From assembly GCA_938017765.1 (NCBI GenBank), contig CALIJH010000049.1, positions 1 to 18,172 on the forward strand: a stretch of DNA of 18,172 nucleotides, written 5' to 3'. The DNA is from an uncultured Leptotrichia sp. GTDB taxonomy: Bacteria > Fusobacteriota > Fusobacteriia > Fusobacteriales > Leptotrichiaceae. The notes beneath the pieces are model-generated. The model searched no databases. It had not been told where the DNA came from and was given only the letters and a program-made list of their open reading frames with translations. A program made the translations under genes and the position numbers. Positions 1 through 7,847 of this stretch are shown here, piece after piece. Positions within the stretch are counted from its first letter, which is position 1. The number at the start of each line of letters is the position of its first letter.

Positions 1-33
1 ATATAACATTTATGTTAGTAAAATTATTTTTGA

Positions 34-57
34 CTTATGAGATAGCCCCTTTTTAAA
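34..57 (-). terminator. Probable arm of a terminator hairpin downstream of fni, cut by the window edge
   Basis: Just past the fni stop, the plus strand reads a GC-rich block with core GAGATAGCCCC followed by a T run. On the minus strand this is an A run followed by GGGGCTATCTC, which closely resembles the arm of the complete hairpin at 9868-9922 (AAGGGCTGTCTTA). The matching arm is not visible between positions 1 and 33, so it would lie beyond the window. A short inverted repeat, AACAT TT ATGTT, lies at 5-16. This is inferred from resemblance; it could also be the end of a dispersed repeat or insertion sequence. Confidence 0.35.
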
Positions 58-71
58 TATATATAACAAAT

Positions 72-1070
72 TTATATTTGTTCCGAAAATTCTTTTGTTT
101 TTCCGTATAAAATATATTTTACTTTTCTTAGTTCATTTATATTTTTTGCATTCAATGCACACATTATTATTTTACACTCTTTTTTCCAGTTATTTAATAT
201 TTCAACCATTTCATCAACTGTATTTGTTTCAGCTAATCTTAGTACAGCTCCCGACATTCCCACGCCTTTTGCTCCTAATATTAGAGTTTTTATCATATCC
301 AGAGGGTTTCTTACTCCTCCACTTGCTATTATTTCAACATCATTTATATATTTCCCCACACTTAAAAGGGAAGTAACCGTAGTTTGTCCCCATTCATTTA
401 AATAAGAAAGAGTATTATTTCTTCTTTCATTTTCTATATAGGCAAAATTTGTTCCTCCTCTGCCGCTTATGTCAAAAGTTTTTACACCCAGTTCTATCCC
501 TTTTCTTATGGTTTCTTCGCTCATTCCGAAGCCCACTTCTTTCAATATCAGAGGGATTTTTATTTTTTTTACAAATTCTTTTATATTATCTTCCCATTTG
601 CTGAAATTTCTGCTTCCTTCGGGCATTATAAGCTCCTGCATAACATTTACATGTATTTGCAGAAATATCGGATTTAAATTCTCCACTGCCTGCAAACCTG
701 CTTTATAATCTTTATCAGCTCCTATGTTTGTTCCTAATAAAAGATTTTCATTTTTTTTCACAATATTAAACGAATTGTCTTCGGGGTTTTTAAGAGCAGC
801 ACTGTAAGAACCCGTTACAAAAAGAAGATTGCATTTTTGGGCTACTTCCGATAATTTTTCGTTGATTTTCTCCCCTTTTTTACTTCCTCCGGTCATAGCA
901 TTGATAAAAAAAGGATATTCAAACCTATATCCTGCGAAATTTGTTGAAAGGTCTATTTCTTCAATATTATATTTAGGTATTGACTGATGAATAAGCTCCA
1001 TATCGTCAAAACTGTTATGATTGCTTTTATATTTCAACGCATATTTTATATGCTCGTCTTTTCTGTTCAT
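72..1070 (-). CDS. fni: Type 2 isopentenyl-diphosphate delta-isomerase (FMN-dependent)
   Basis: This enzyme interconverts IPP and DMAPP in the cytoplasm and is the last step of the mevalonate route encoded here. The 332-residue protein has the type 2 (FMN/NADPH) architecture, a TIM barrel unrelated to type 1 Idi. Visible family features are the N-terminal RKDEH substrate-binding segment (3-7), MTGG (59-62), TGSYSAALKNP (86-96), H140 and the Q145-E146 pair where the catalytic Gln and metal-binding Glu are expected, SGRGGTNFAY (202-211), and the phosphate-binding ASGGVRNP (249-256). It strongly resembles the streptococcal Fni I remember. It is the last gene of the unit, 78 nt after mvaK2. The ATG at 1070 fits the family N-terminus, but its own ribosome site is weak; the good site (GAAAGGAG) lies further up, near 1143, next to an in-frame mini-ORF. 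Confidence 0.95.
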   Translation of the reverse strand: MNRKDEHIKYALKYKSNHNSFDDMELIHQSIPKYNIEEIDLSTNFAGYRFEYPFFINAMTGGSKKGEKINEKLSEVAQKCNLLFVTGSYSAALKNPEDNSFNIVKKNENLLLGTNIGADKDYKAGLQAVENLNPIFLQIHVNVMQELIMPEGSRNFSKWEDNIKEFVKKIKIPLILKEVGFGMSEETIRKGIELGVKTFDISGRGGTNFAYIENERRNNTLSYLNEWGQTTVTSLLSVGKYINDVEIIASGGVRNPLDMIKTLILGAKGVGMSGAVLRLAETNTVDEMVEILNNWKKECKIIMCALNAKNINELRKVKYILYGKTKEFSEQI

Positions 1071-1085
1071 TACTGTTTCTAAAAA

Positions 1086-1148
1086 TCATCCCGAAAATAA
1101 AAAATTTTGTAACTTTTCTATTTCCAAGATATTTTCAACTCCTTTCAT
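1086..1148 (-). other. Possible 20-codon mini-ORF between mvaK2 and fni
   Basis: Immediately after the mvaK2 stop, an ATG (1148-1146) opens a 20-codon ORF, MKGVENILEIEKLQNFLFSG, ending in TGA at 1088-1086. It is in the same frame as fni, whose ATG follows 15 nt after that TGA. The GGAGT in this stretch is the best Shine-Dalgarno sequence in the gap, yet it lies far from the fni ATG and inside this ORF; a TTG codon downstream of it could also serve as a start. It may be a coupling leader for fni, a decayed older fni start, or chance. Nothing shows it is translated. Confidence 0.25.
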
Positions 1149-2156
1149 TTATAATTTCGCAGAATATAATAATTGAATACTCATTTTTTCCCACTTTTCA
1201 ATCAGTATATCTGTATCATTTTCATTAAAAGATATAGCTATACCGCAGTCTCCTCCGCCGGCTCCGCTACTTTTAGCACATATATCAAGATTTTCCGCGG
1301 CTTTCACAAGATTGACCAGTTCGTTACTGTATATGGATTTATGAAGTTTTTCAAGTAACTCTCCTCCATTATTTACAGACTGTCGTATAAGCTCTTTATC
1401 CCCTGTTCTTATTCCTTTTACAAATTTTTCCACATATTCGTCAGATTTTTTTAAAAATTCTTTATTAATCGACTTTTTTACATTATTTATCATATCTTTT
1501 GATATTGCAGGCTTCCCGGTCCAACCTGCCAAAAATTTACAATCTTTTTTACATTCCAGTTTTTTCATTTTGTATCTCCAATCACTGTTTATAACGTCTT
1601 CGAGAGAATGTTCAGCTATACGGTTTATTATTTTTTCCCTGTTAAAAGAAGTGTAAACTACAAGACTTTCACATACTATACATGCCAAATCTCCCATAGA
1701 ACCGTTATCCCCTCTTTTCAGAAGAATATAGGCTGCCAGTTTAAATACTGTATCAGAATCTATTTCATACTTATACAGTTTTGCCATTGCTCTTATTACT
1801 AATATTACTACACTTCCACTTGAACCAATCCCGTATTTTTTGCCGTCTTTTTCCATTTTTCCTGTAATATCCAGTTCAAAAGGAAGAGTTTTTATCTCTT
1901 TTGTATGCAGATACTCATTTACAATATTTACAGTTTCCTGTATTAAAGCATAATCTTTGTCATAATCCATAGTTACTGAATGACTGTATATATCTGAATA
2001 TATTTTATATTCATTGGAAAATTTTATGTGTGCATTTATATATATATTTACATTCTTTACAACAGCACTCTGACCTGCCGTCAATATGGCATATTCCCCG
2101 AGTATGTACAGTTTTCCGCAGGCTTTTACTTCTATGCTGTCATTATTCATTTTCAT
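1149..2156 (-). CDS. mvaK2: Phosphomevalonate kinase
   Basis: This enzyme phosphorylates 5-phosphomevalonate to 5-diphosphomevalonate with ATP, the second step of the lower mevalonate pathway. The 335-residue protein is a GHMP kinase. It shows the N-terminal substrate-side segment GKLYILGEYAIL (14-25), the ATP loop GIGSSGS (109-115), GSMGDLA with the likely catalytic Asp156, and the C-terminal GHMP motif SSGAGGGD (296-303). The start at 2156 has AGGTGA six nt upstream and overlaps the end of mvaD by 14 nt, so translation is probably coupled. A second ATG two codons in (2150) is possible. The Ser-Gly-Ala-Gly-Gly-Gly-Asp motif separates it from mevalonate kinase and supports the bacterial MvaK2 type. 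Confidence 0.93.
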   Translation of the reverse strand: MKMNNDSIEVKACGKLYILGEYAILTAGQSAVVKNVNIYINAHIKFSNEYKIYSDIYSHSVTMDYDKDYALIQETVNIVNEYLHTKEIKTLPFELDITGKMEKDGKKYGIGSSGSVVILVIRAMAKLYKYEIDSDTVFKLAAYILLKRGDNGSMGDLACIVCESLVVYTSFNREKIINRIAEHSLEDVINSDWRYKMKKLECKKDCKFLAGWTGKPAISKDMINNVKKSINKEFLKKSDEYVEKFVKGIRTGDKELIRQSVNNGGELLEKLHKSIYSNELVNLVKAAENLDICAKSSGAGGGDCGIAISFNENDTDILIEKWEKMSIQLLYSAKL

Positions 2157-3099
2157 CGGAAATCACCTTAGTCTTTGAGGCTATTATTTTATATCTTCTC
2201 CCTAATATATCTTTCAGTCTTTCAAAACCCTCCTCAAGGCACAACACTTTTACATTAGGCCCTGCATCCATTGTAAAATAACATTTTTCTCCATTTTTTC
2301 TCAATTCTTTTACAAAATCCATAGTTTCTCTTGTCCTGTCATTTAGATAAGAAAATGACGGATTTGCATATAATGTCGTCTCATGCATTGCCAGAGCATT
2401 TTTTTCGGTGAGTTCCCCCACTTTTTTGAAGTTATTTTCAGCAAGTGCTTTTTTCATTTCTTCATATTCTACTTCCGAATTTTTTATCCATTTATCAAAG
2501 ATTGTGGAAGTTTCACTGCACAGTTTCATCCCTTCTCTACTCGATATTATTTTCTTTTCTTCGTTCAGTATGAGCATAATCATCGCCAGTTTCAAATCCG
2601 TCTTTATTTCGTATATTTCTCCGCTATCTTTATCCCATGCACCTATAGGACCGAAAAAACTCCTTGCCGATGAGCCTGATCCTAATTTTGATATTTTAGC
2701 CAGTTCTTTTCGGGGCAAATTTTTTCCGAATAATATATTACATGCTTTTATCAATGCGGAAAGTCCGCTTGAGCTTGAAGAAAGTCCCGCTTCTGTAGGC
2801 ATATTGTTTACGCTTTTTATCAGCACTTTCTGTTCTTTATTTTTTCTAAATAAATCGACTACTTTACTCACTTTTTCAGTCTGTTTTTTATCCTGCAATA
2901 TTCCGTTGAGATAAAATACATCCGTTTCAGCATTATCGACTTCAGGAATAATACTTATTTCAGTTTCAGTATACATATTTTCAAGGGTCAGGGATATGCT
3001 GCTTGTCGCAGGAATTATATTTATTGCATCTTTTTTCCCCCAGTATTTTATAATTGCAATATTCGCATAGGATTTTACTTTTACAGGTTTTCTATCCAT
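2143..3099 (-). CDS. mvaD: Diphosphomevalonate decarboxylase
   Basis: This enzyme carries out the ATP-driven decarboxylation of mevalonate 5-diphosphate to IPP, the committed product of this block. The 318-residue protein has the family signature near the N-terminus (YANIAIIKYWGK, 11-22), the Ser-rich ATP loop EAGLSSSSSGL (103-113), GSGSSARSFFG (140-150), and the catalytic Asp278 in MDAGPN. Length and motifs match the bacterial family. The ATG at 3099 has AAAGGAG upstream and overlaps mvaK1 by 19 nt; its 3' end overlaps mvaK2 by 14 nt. The consecutive overlaps of mvaK1, mvaD and mvaK2 suggest production in fixed ratio. Confidence 0.95.
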   Translation of the reverse strand: MDRKPVKVKSYANIAIIKYWGKKDAINIIPATSSISLTLENMYTETEISIIPEVDNAETDVFYLNGILQDKKQTEKVSKVVDLFRKNKEQKVLIKSVNNMPTEAGLSSSSSGLSALIKACNILFGKNLPRKELAKISKLGSGSSARSFFGPIGAWDKDSGEIYEIKTDLKLAMIMLILNEEKKIISSREGMKLCSETSTIFDKWIKNSEVEYEEMKKALAENNFKKVGELTEKNALAMHETTLYANPSFSYLNDRTRETMDFVKELRKNGEKCYFTMDAGPNVKVLCLEEGFERLKDILGRRYKIIASKTKVISDENE

Positions 3100-3983
3100 A
3101 TATTCACTGCTCCTTTTTCAGTCAACACTTTTCCTATCTTTTCGGCTCTTTCTCTGCTGTCAGCCAATGCTATAATACAGCCGCCCTTTCCGCCTCCCGA
3201 TATTTTTGCTCCCAACGCTCCGTTTTTCATTGCTTCTTTTACAAGCAAATCAGTTTTTTCGATATTCAGATTTAGCATTGAAAGCTGTCTGTGAGCTTCC
3301 GTCATATTTTTTCCGATATTTATTATATCTTTTTTTTCTATATATTTTTCGATTTCACTTGTAAGCTCTCCAAGCCTTGAAAGCATAGGGGCTGCCTTTT
3401 CTCCCATTTCCCTTATCATCGTAACGGTTTCCTTTGTTTTTCCCTGTACTCCCGAGTCGGCTATTACAAGGTAGGCTCCCAAATCCATATTTATATTGAA
3501 AAATCCGATTTGTCTGATAAATTTTATAGCTTTATCGCTCAAACAGGTTTTCGCATCAAGACCGCTCGGAGTAGTGTGTGCGATAATTTCAGCTTTATTT
3601 ACAAGGGCTTCGAGAGTTTTATCATCGATTTCCCTGTCAAAATAATCAAAAACACCTCTTACTGCGGCGATACTCACTGCGGCAGAAGAACCCATTCCTC
3701 TTTTTTCAGGTATCTGTGATATTATTTCATATTCTATTTTCTCATTTTCCTTTTTCAGATATTTCATAGCTTCATAAATTGCAGTAGATAAAGTATCTTC
3801 AGGGTTATAATGAAACCCGTTTTGGGAAGGTCTTATTTCACATTTTACAGTTACATTTTTAAGAGGTATGGCGATAGCAGGATGACCGTACACTACGGAA
3901 TGTTCTCCTATCAGTATTATCTTGCTGTGGGCATTCCCCAAACCTTTTTTCCCGCTGTTATCTCTTTCCTTCTTTTCAGACAT
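3081..3983 (-). CDS. mvaK1: Mevalonate kinase
   Basis: This enzyme phosphorylates mevalonate to 5-phosphomevalonate, the entry step of the lower mevalonate pathway. The 300-residue GHMP kinase shows GNAHSKIILIGEHSVVYG (16-33), the ATP loop GMGSSAA (96-102), GLDAKT with the likely catalytic Asp143, and the C-terminal GGGKGG (263-268). The first 15 residues are charged and non-conserved, but the ATG at 3983 has a strong site (GGAAGGA) six nt upstream. Only one base separates it from the stop of the TctA-like permease, and its 3' end overlaps mvaD, so it is tied translationally to both. Enzymes of this class are commonly feedback-inhibited by downstream isoprenoid intermediates; the sequence does not show whether that holds here. 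Confidence 0.95.
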   Translation of the reverse strand: MSEKKERDNSGKKGLGNAHSKIILIGEHSVVYGHPAIAIPLKNVTVKCEIRPSQNGFHYNPEDTLSTAIYEAMKYLKKENEKIEYEIISQIPEKRGMGSSAAVSIAAVRGVFDYFDREIDDKTLEALVNKAEIIAHTTPSGLDAKTCLSDKAIKFIRQIGFFNINMDLGAYLVIADSGVQGKTKETVTMIREMGEKAAPMLSRLGELTSEIEKYIEKKDIINIGKNMTEAHRQLSMLNLNIEKTDLLVKEAMKNGALGAKISGGGKGGCIIALADSRERAEKIGKVLTEKGAVNIWIENL

Positions 3984-3984
3984 A

Positions 3985-5313
3985 TTAAATCCTTCCTATC
4001 GTTTCTACGATAAACGAAGATGCATATAAAGTCATAAACTGCACTCCATAATTTACTCCGAGTTTATTCATAAATCCGCTGTAAAGTCCTATCAGAAATA
4101 CTCCGAATATATTTATCACTCCCGCTTCCATATAGGAGAGCAGCAGTATAAAAGATACAAATACTGCAAGAACAGCTTCATGAGGTATTCTCGTCATAAC
4201 AAAATGAGTTATCTTAAAGGCATACTTTGTAATAAGAAGATAGCTCAATCCCGCTGCAATCAGAGCTGAAATTATTACAGTTATTATAAAAACATTCTTA
4301 GGAATGATGTCATGGAGATTGTGTCCTATCTTAAATCTGTCTCCCGCTTCAAACAATGCTGCTCCCGGTCCTATAGCCGCAGGAGATAACGGTATTCCTA
4401 GTCCGAAAAGTGATATTATTATTCCCGACAGATAAGTTGCCTGTGCTATTGCACCCATTCCTACGAGTTTTTCAGTGTGAGAAACAGTTTCTTTCTTGCC
4501 TTTTCCGATAAGCTCCTTGGATAAAATCAGCAGTCCCACAGGACTCAATACAAAAAGAAAATTTACTATTATTGAAGAAAGAGCCGAAATTTTAAATTCT
4601 TCTTTTGTGAGTTTTATTTTTATATTATTTTCCGATTTCGGTAAAATCATATTATCATATTCGTTTACTTCCATTTCCTTAAGAGTTTCTTTATTCAGGA
4701 GTGAAAGCATAGACACAAACAGAGGCCCTATTGTTATCCCGAGGAAAAAGGAAGTCGTAATACTTTTTCCCGCAGGAACTACATTCAGCCCGTAATAAAG
4801 GTATCTGAGTGCCATTACAAGAATAGAACTTGGAATAATGGACACAAGACACAGAGCCTTATTCTTACTTATAAGGGATAAAAATATTGCTCCTGCTACA
4901 AAAAAATATTTTGAATATTCTTTTATAGTTTCTCCAAAAGGTACTAATGCATTTGCTAAAACTAATGAAATCACTATTGACACAAATGTAGCTATCAATG
5001 CCGACAATGCCATTTTTTTTATTACTATGGCACTCATTCCTTTTTTCTTTAATAAAAGTCCGCTTTCTATCATAGGAGTGGACATTACTCCTCCGGGAAG
5101 TCCTACTAATATTGCAGGCATAAGATTTATAAGATTTAAAGTTACTATTGCCGAAATAAAAAAGCTCAATATTATCACTTCGGAAGCCCCCGATAATACC
5201 AGCATAAGAGTTATCGGCAATAAAACACTTGTTTCATCGGTTCCCGGTACAAATCCGATTATTGTATATATTAATACTGCTGCAAGAGAGGCTGCTATTA
5301 TTTCAAATATCAT
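3985..5313 (-). CDS. TctA-family permease (tripartite tricarboxylate transporter large subunit-like)
   Basis: This is a 442-residue polytopic inner-membrane protein with roughly 10-12 hydrophobic segments. Two motifs fit the internal repeat of the TctA family: FVPGTDETSVLLPIT (21-35) followed by VGLPGGVMSTP (70-80), and GLGIPLSPAAIGPG (304-317) in the second half. TctA proteins move small carboxylates with a small membrane subunit (TctB) and a periplasmic binding protein (TctC). It is somewhat shorter than the usual TctA of about 500 residues, and no TctC gene is nearby. The ATG at 5313 has GGAGA upstream and overlaps the preceding small membrane-protein gene by 11 nt; the stop lies one base before mvaK1. 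The position suggests a link to isoprenoid precursors, such as uptake of mevalonate or another hydroxy acid, but the substrate is unknown. Confidence 0.72.
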   Translation of the reverse strand: MIFEIIAASLAAVLIYTIIGFVPGTDETSVLLPITLMLVLSGASEVIILSFFISAIVTLNLINLMPAILVGLPGGVMSTPMIESGLLLKKKGMSAIVIKKMALSALIATFVSIVISLVLANALVPFGETIKEYSKYFFVAGAIFLSLISKNKALCLVSIIPSSILVMALRYLYYGLNVVPAGKSITTSFFLGITIGPLFVSMLSLLNKETLKEMEVNEYDNMILPKSENNIKIKLTKEEFKISALSSIIVNFLFVLSPVGLLILSKELIGKGKKETVSHTEKLVGMGAIAQATYLSGIIISLFGLGIPLSPAAIGPGAALFEAGDRFKIGHNLHDIIPKNVFIITVIISALIAAGLSYLLITKYAFKITHFVMTRIPHEAVLAVFVSFILLLSYMEAGVINIFGVFLIGLYSGFMNKLGVNYGVQFMTLYASSFIVETIGRI

Positions 5314-5554
5314 TTTTATTCTCCATTTTTATTTTTCTTTTAGGCTTAAATAAAAGGCTCGTAATTACAAAACCTGTCGTAGTTCCCGCCAGCCCGAGCA
5401 AAAGCTGTATCGCTTTAGGGTCAACTTTTAAAGGAATTACAAAAGACAGAAAATATCCTATGAATGTCGTTATCGCCACAATAATTATGGATATTACCAG
5501 TTCACTTACCGAAACAATATCTCCCCATATTCTTATAAGTTTTTTATTTTTCAC
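5303..5554 (-). CDS. Small two-helix membrane protein preceding the TctA-like permease
   Basis: This predicted 83-residue protein of unrecognised family has two hydrophobic segments, about residues 18-40 and 49-69, and a basic, polar tail (KPKRKIKMENKNDI). I place the start at the GTG at 5554 because GGAGG lies five nt upstream; a TTG at 5575 would add seven residues (MEKLEEI) but has no ribosome site. It overlaps the permease gene by 11 nt and begins 40 nt after tyrS. The position ahead of a TctA-like permease makes it a candidate small subunit, as TctB is for TctA. It is much shorter than typical four-helix TctB and shows no motif I can assign, so the partnership is inferred from context. 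Confidence 0.7.
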   Translation of the reverse strand: MKNKKLIRIWGDIVSVSELVISIIIVAITTFIGYFLSFVIPLKVDPKAIQLLLGLAGTTTGFVITSLLFKPKRKIKMENKNDI

Positions 5555-5594
5555 TATTTCCTCCAATTTCTCCAAGAAAATGATATATAATTTT

Positions 5595-6827
5595 CTATTT
5601 TACTTTGACTATTTTCTTTTTTCCTGCTCTTATTATCATTCCGCTTTGAATATTGACAGCAGCTTTTACATCTTTTACAGGTTCGTCGTTTATCTTAAAT
5701 CCTCCTTGCTCAATAAGACGTCTTGCTTCACTCGTAGAGCTTAGAAGTCCCGTTTCCTTTACAAGCAAGTCTATCACTCCTGTTTCTTTATAATCAAGCT
5801 CTATTTCAGGTAAATCTACATCCAGATTTTTCTTACTGAACACGTTTTCAAACCAGTCTCTTGCTTTTTTCCCTTCTTCTTCATTATGATATATTTTTAC
5901 TACTTCTTCACCCAGTCTTTTTTTTGCTTCCATTGGATGAAGTATACCTTTATTTATGTCTTCTTTCATTTTTGTAATTTCTTCCTGGGAGATTTCAGTT
6001 ATTACTTCATAATATCTGTACATCAGTTCATCAGATACGGACATAATTTTTCCGAACATATCGTTAGGAGTATCTTTTACCCCGATATAATTATTTAGGG
6101 ATTTACTCATTTTTTCCACTCCGTCAAGCCCTTCAAGAATAGGCATAATCATACATATCTGCTGTTCCTGTCCCGCATTTTTCTGCAAATCCCTACCCCT
6201 TAGCAGGTTAAATTTCTGTTCCGTTGCTCCCAGTTCCACATCGGCTTTCAATTCAACAGAGTCGTATCCCTGTAAAATAGGGTACATAAATTCTATCAAT
6301 GACACAGGTTTATTTTCAGACAGCCTTTTTGCAAAATCCTCCCTTGAAATCATCTGAGACACTGTAAACTGCGAAAGCAGTTTCAACACATCTTCAAGTG
6401 TCAGTTTTTCAAGCCAGTCGGCATTATACACAACATTAATCTTATCCAAATCCAGTATCAGGGATACCTGTTCCAGATATGTCTTTATATTTTCCTGCAC
6501 CTGTTCTGCCGAAAGCATTTTTCTCGTTTCAGACTTTCCTGTAGGGTCGCCTATTCTCCCTGTAAATGTTCCGATAAGAAAATATACCTGATGTCCCAAA
6601 TCCTGAAACTGTTTCAATTTTCTCAAAGGTACGGCATGTCCTAAATGTAAATCTGTCCCTGACGGGTCAATCCCTAACTTTACTCTCAAAGGCGTATTTG
6701 TAGAAATAGATTTTTCGAGTTTTTTCTTAAACTCATTTTCATTTATTATTTCATCACAGCCTCTTTTTAAAATATCAAATTGTCTTTCCACTTCTTTTTT
6801 TATTTCGATTTCTCTGTCGTTACTCAT
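5595..6827 (-). CDS. tyrS: Tyrosyl-tRNA synthetase
   Basis: This cytoplasmic class I aminoacyl-tRNA synthetase charges tRNA-Tyr. The 410-residue protein contains the HIGH-type signature HLGH (61-64) after GIDPSGTD, a GDPTGKSETRK segment (93-103) after the catalytic fold begins, the KMSKS loop (239-243), and a C-terminal S4 RNA-binding domain (about 345-410, with EARRLIEQGG). Length and HLGH context fit the TyrZ-like bacterial form. The start at 6827 is fixed by AGGAGG five nt upstream; an in-frame extension to 6878 adds a non-conserved stretch and is rejected. It lies between cdsA and the membrane-protein genes. The 93-nt leader is too short for a T-box, so tyrosine-responsive attenuation is not apparent. 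Confidence 0.96.
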   Translation of the reverse strand: MSNDREIEIKKEVERQFDILKRGCDEIINENEFKKKLEKSISTNTPLRVKLGIDPSGTDLHLGHAVPLRKLKQFQDLGHQVYFLIGTFTGRIGDPTGKSETRKMLSAEQVQENIKTYLEQVSLILDLDKINVVYNADWLEKLTLEDVLKLLSQFTVSQMISREDFAKRLSENKPVSLIEFMYPILQGYDSVELKADVELGATEQKFNLLRGRDLQKNAGQEQQICMIMPILEGLDGVEKMSKSLNNYIGVKDTPNDMFGKIMSVSDELMYRYYEVITEISQEEITKMKEDINKGILHPMEAKKRLGEEVVKIYHNEEEGKKARDWFENVFSKKNLDVDLPEIELDYKETGVIDLLVKETGLLSSTSEARRLIEQGGFKINDEPVKDVKAAVNIQSGMIIRAGKKKIVKVK

Positions 6828-6861
6828 TTTTTCCTCCTGTTTTATTTTTAATTTCCGACAT

Positions 6862-6867
6862 ATTATA
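6862..6867 (-). promoter_or_regulatory. Possible internal -10 element ahead of tyrS
   Basis: The cdsA-tyrS gap is the longest within the unit (93 nt), and its minus strand contains a perfect TATAAT. No good -35 is found at normal spacing (ATTAAA at 17 nt). In sequence this AT-rich a chance match is likely. If real, it would let tyrS and the mevalonate genes be transcribed apart from uppS-cdsA. Confidence 0.25.
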
Positions 6868-6920
6868 TTTATAATCATTTTTATTTTAATCTTGTAATTA
6901 CGATGTTATATTTATTTTTC

Positions 6921-7847
6921 TTACATATGCATTACATATTTCATAAATCCGTAAACTATAGGCAATACAAACAATGCACTGTCAAATCTGTCAAGAAATC
7001 CTCCATGTCCGAGCAGTAAATTTCCCGAATCTTTTATTCCCAGCTCCCTTTTTATTTTAGACTCGACAAGGTCGCCCAATTCTGCAAATACTGCTATACC
7101 AAGAGCGAGAATAAAGGCTTTCCAGCCCGATATGGCAATATAGTCATAATTTACGCTACAAGTTTTTGACAGGAATGAAATACTGCACACAAACCTTGAA
7201 ATAAACAGATATATTTTATCAAAAAAGGAAATTACTGCAAACACTCCCAAAATTCCTGCTATTGCTCCTTCAATGGATTTATTGGGACTTATTTCGGGAG
7301 CCAGCCTCCTCCTGAATATTTTCCCGCCTATAAGAATTCCGACAAGATATGCCGAAATATCACATGCCCATATTAGTATAAAAGTCATCGCCACAATTAC
7401 ATTTCCGTTGGAAAATTCGTATTTTATAAGCAGTATATAAGAGAAAAAATACGCTATATATATTATTCCGAATAATGTGTAAGATATTTCAGCCATTGCA
7501 CCTTTTATCTTTACTTTCATAATCTGTCTGAAAGCTATAAGCATCAATGCAAAGACTATAAATCCGCCCATATCGAAGTTTATCTGCTCCAAAAATTTTA
7601 ATCTGAAAAAAGAAAATATATTTTTGGAATTCTGCTGGAAATAAATCGCCAGAGGCAGAAACAATCCAAGTCCCATACCGATTCTGTTGGCTACTTCAAA
7701 CCCTTTATTTTTGAGCATTTTATAAAATTCATGAAGGGAAACGCCTATTATTATCATAGTAAATATTAGAAACATAACATTCCCTTTTAAAAATATCCAA
7801 AGGAGAAAAGGCACAAAAATCACAATTACAAATATTCTACTTAGCAT
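6921..7847 (-). CDS. cdsA: Phosphatidate cytidylyltransferase (CDP-diglyceride synthase)
   Basis: This integral membrane enzyme makes CDP-diacylglycerol from phosphatidate and CTP, the branch point for membrane phospholipids. The 308-residue protein is hydrophobic throughout and ends in the CDS signature SKIKRELGIKDSGNLLLGHGG (263-283), continuing with FLDRFD. One usual residue differs: the family's PGHGG is LGHGG here. The catalytic Lys-Asp and the DRxD acidic pair remain, so activity is likely. The ATG at 7847 has GGAGG five nt upstream and overlaps the uppS stop by 11 nt. The uppS-cdsA pair is a very common bacterial arrangement. Confidence 0.94.
   Translation of the reverse strand: MLSRIFVIVIFVPFLLWIFLKGNVMFLIFTMIIIGVSLHEFYKMLKNKGFEVANRIGMGLGLFLPLAIYFQQNSKNIFSFFRLKFLEQINFDMGGFIVFALMLIAFRQIMKVKIKGAMAEISYTLFGIIYIAYFFSYILLIKYEFSNGNVIVAMTFILIWACDISAYLVGILIGGKIFRRRLAPEISPNKSIEGAIAGILGVFAVISFFDKIYLFISRFVCSISFLSKTCSVNYDYIAISGWKAFILALGIAVFAELGDLVESKIKRELGIKDSGNLLLGHGGFLDRFDSALFVLPIVYGFMKYVMHM

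Noticed and set aside
95..2914. Plus-strand ORFs opposite the mevalonate genes
   Set aside because: They are antisense shadows of strongly conserved minus-strand genes, rich in Phe/Leu/Ser from the complementary A-rich codons, with no motifs.
6828..6878. Longer TyrS start adding 17 residues
   Set aside because: No ribosome site precedes it, the added residues are not family-like, and AGGAGG sits correctly before 6827.
6828..6920. T-box leader for tyrS
   Set aside because: The gap is only 93 nt, has no TGG-containing T-box core and no terminator hairpin, and lies inside the transcription unit.
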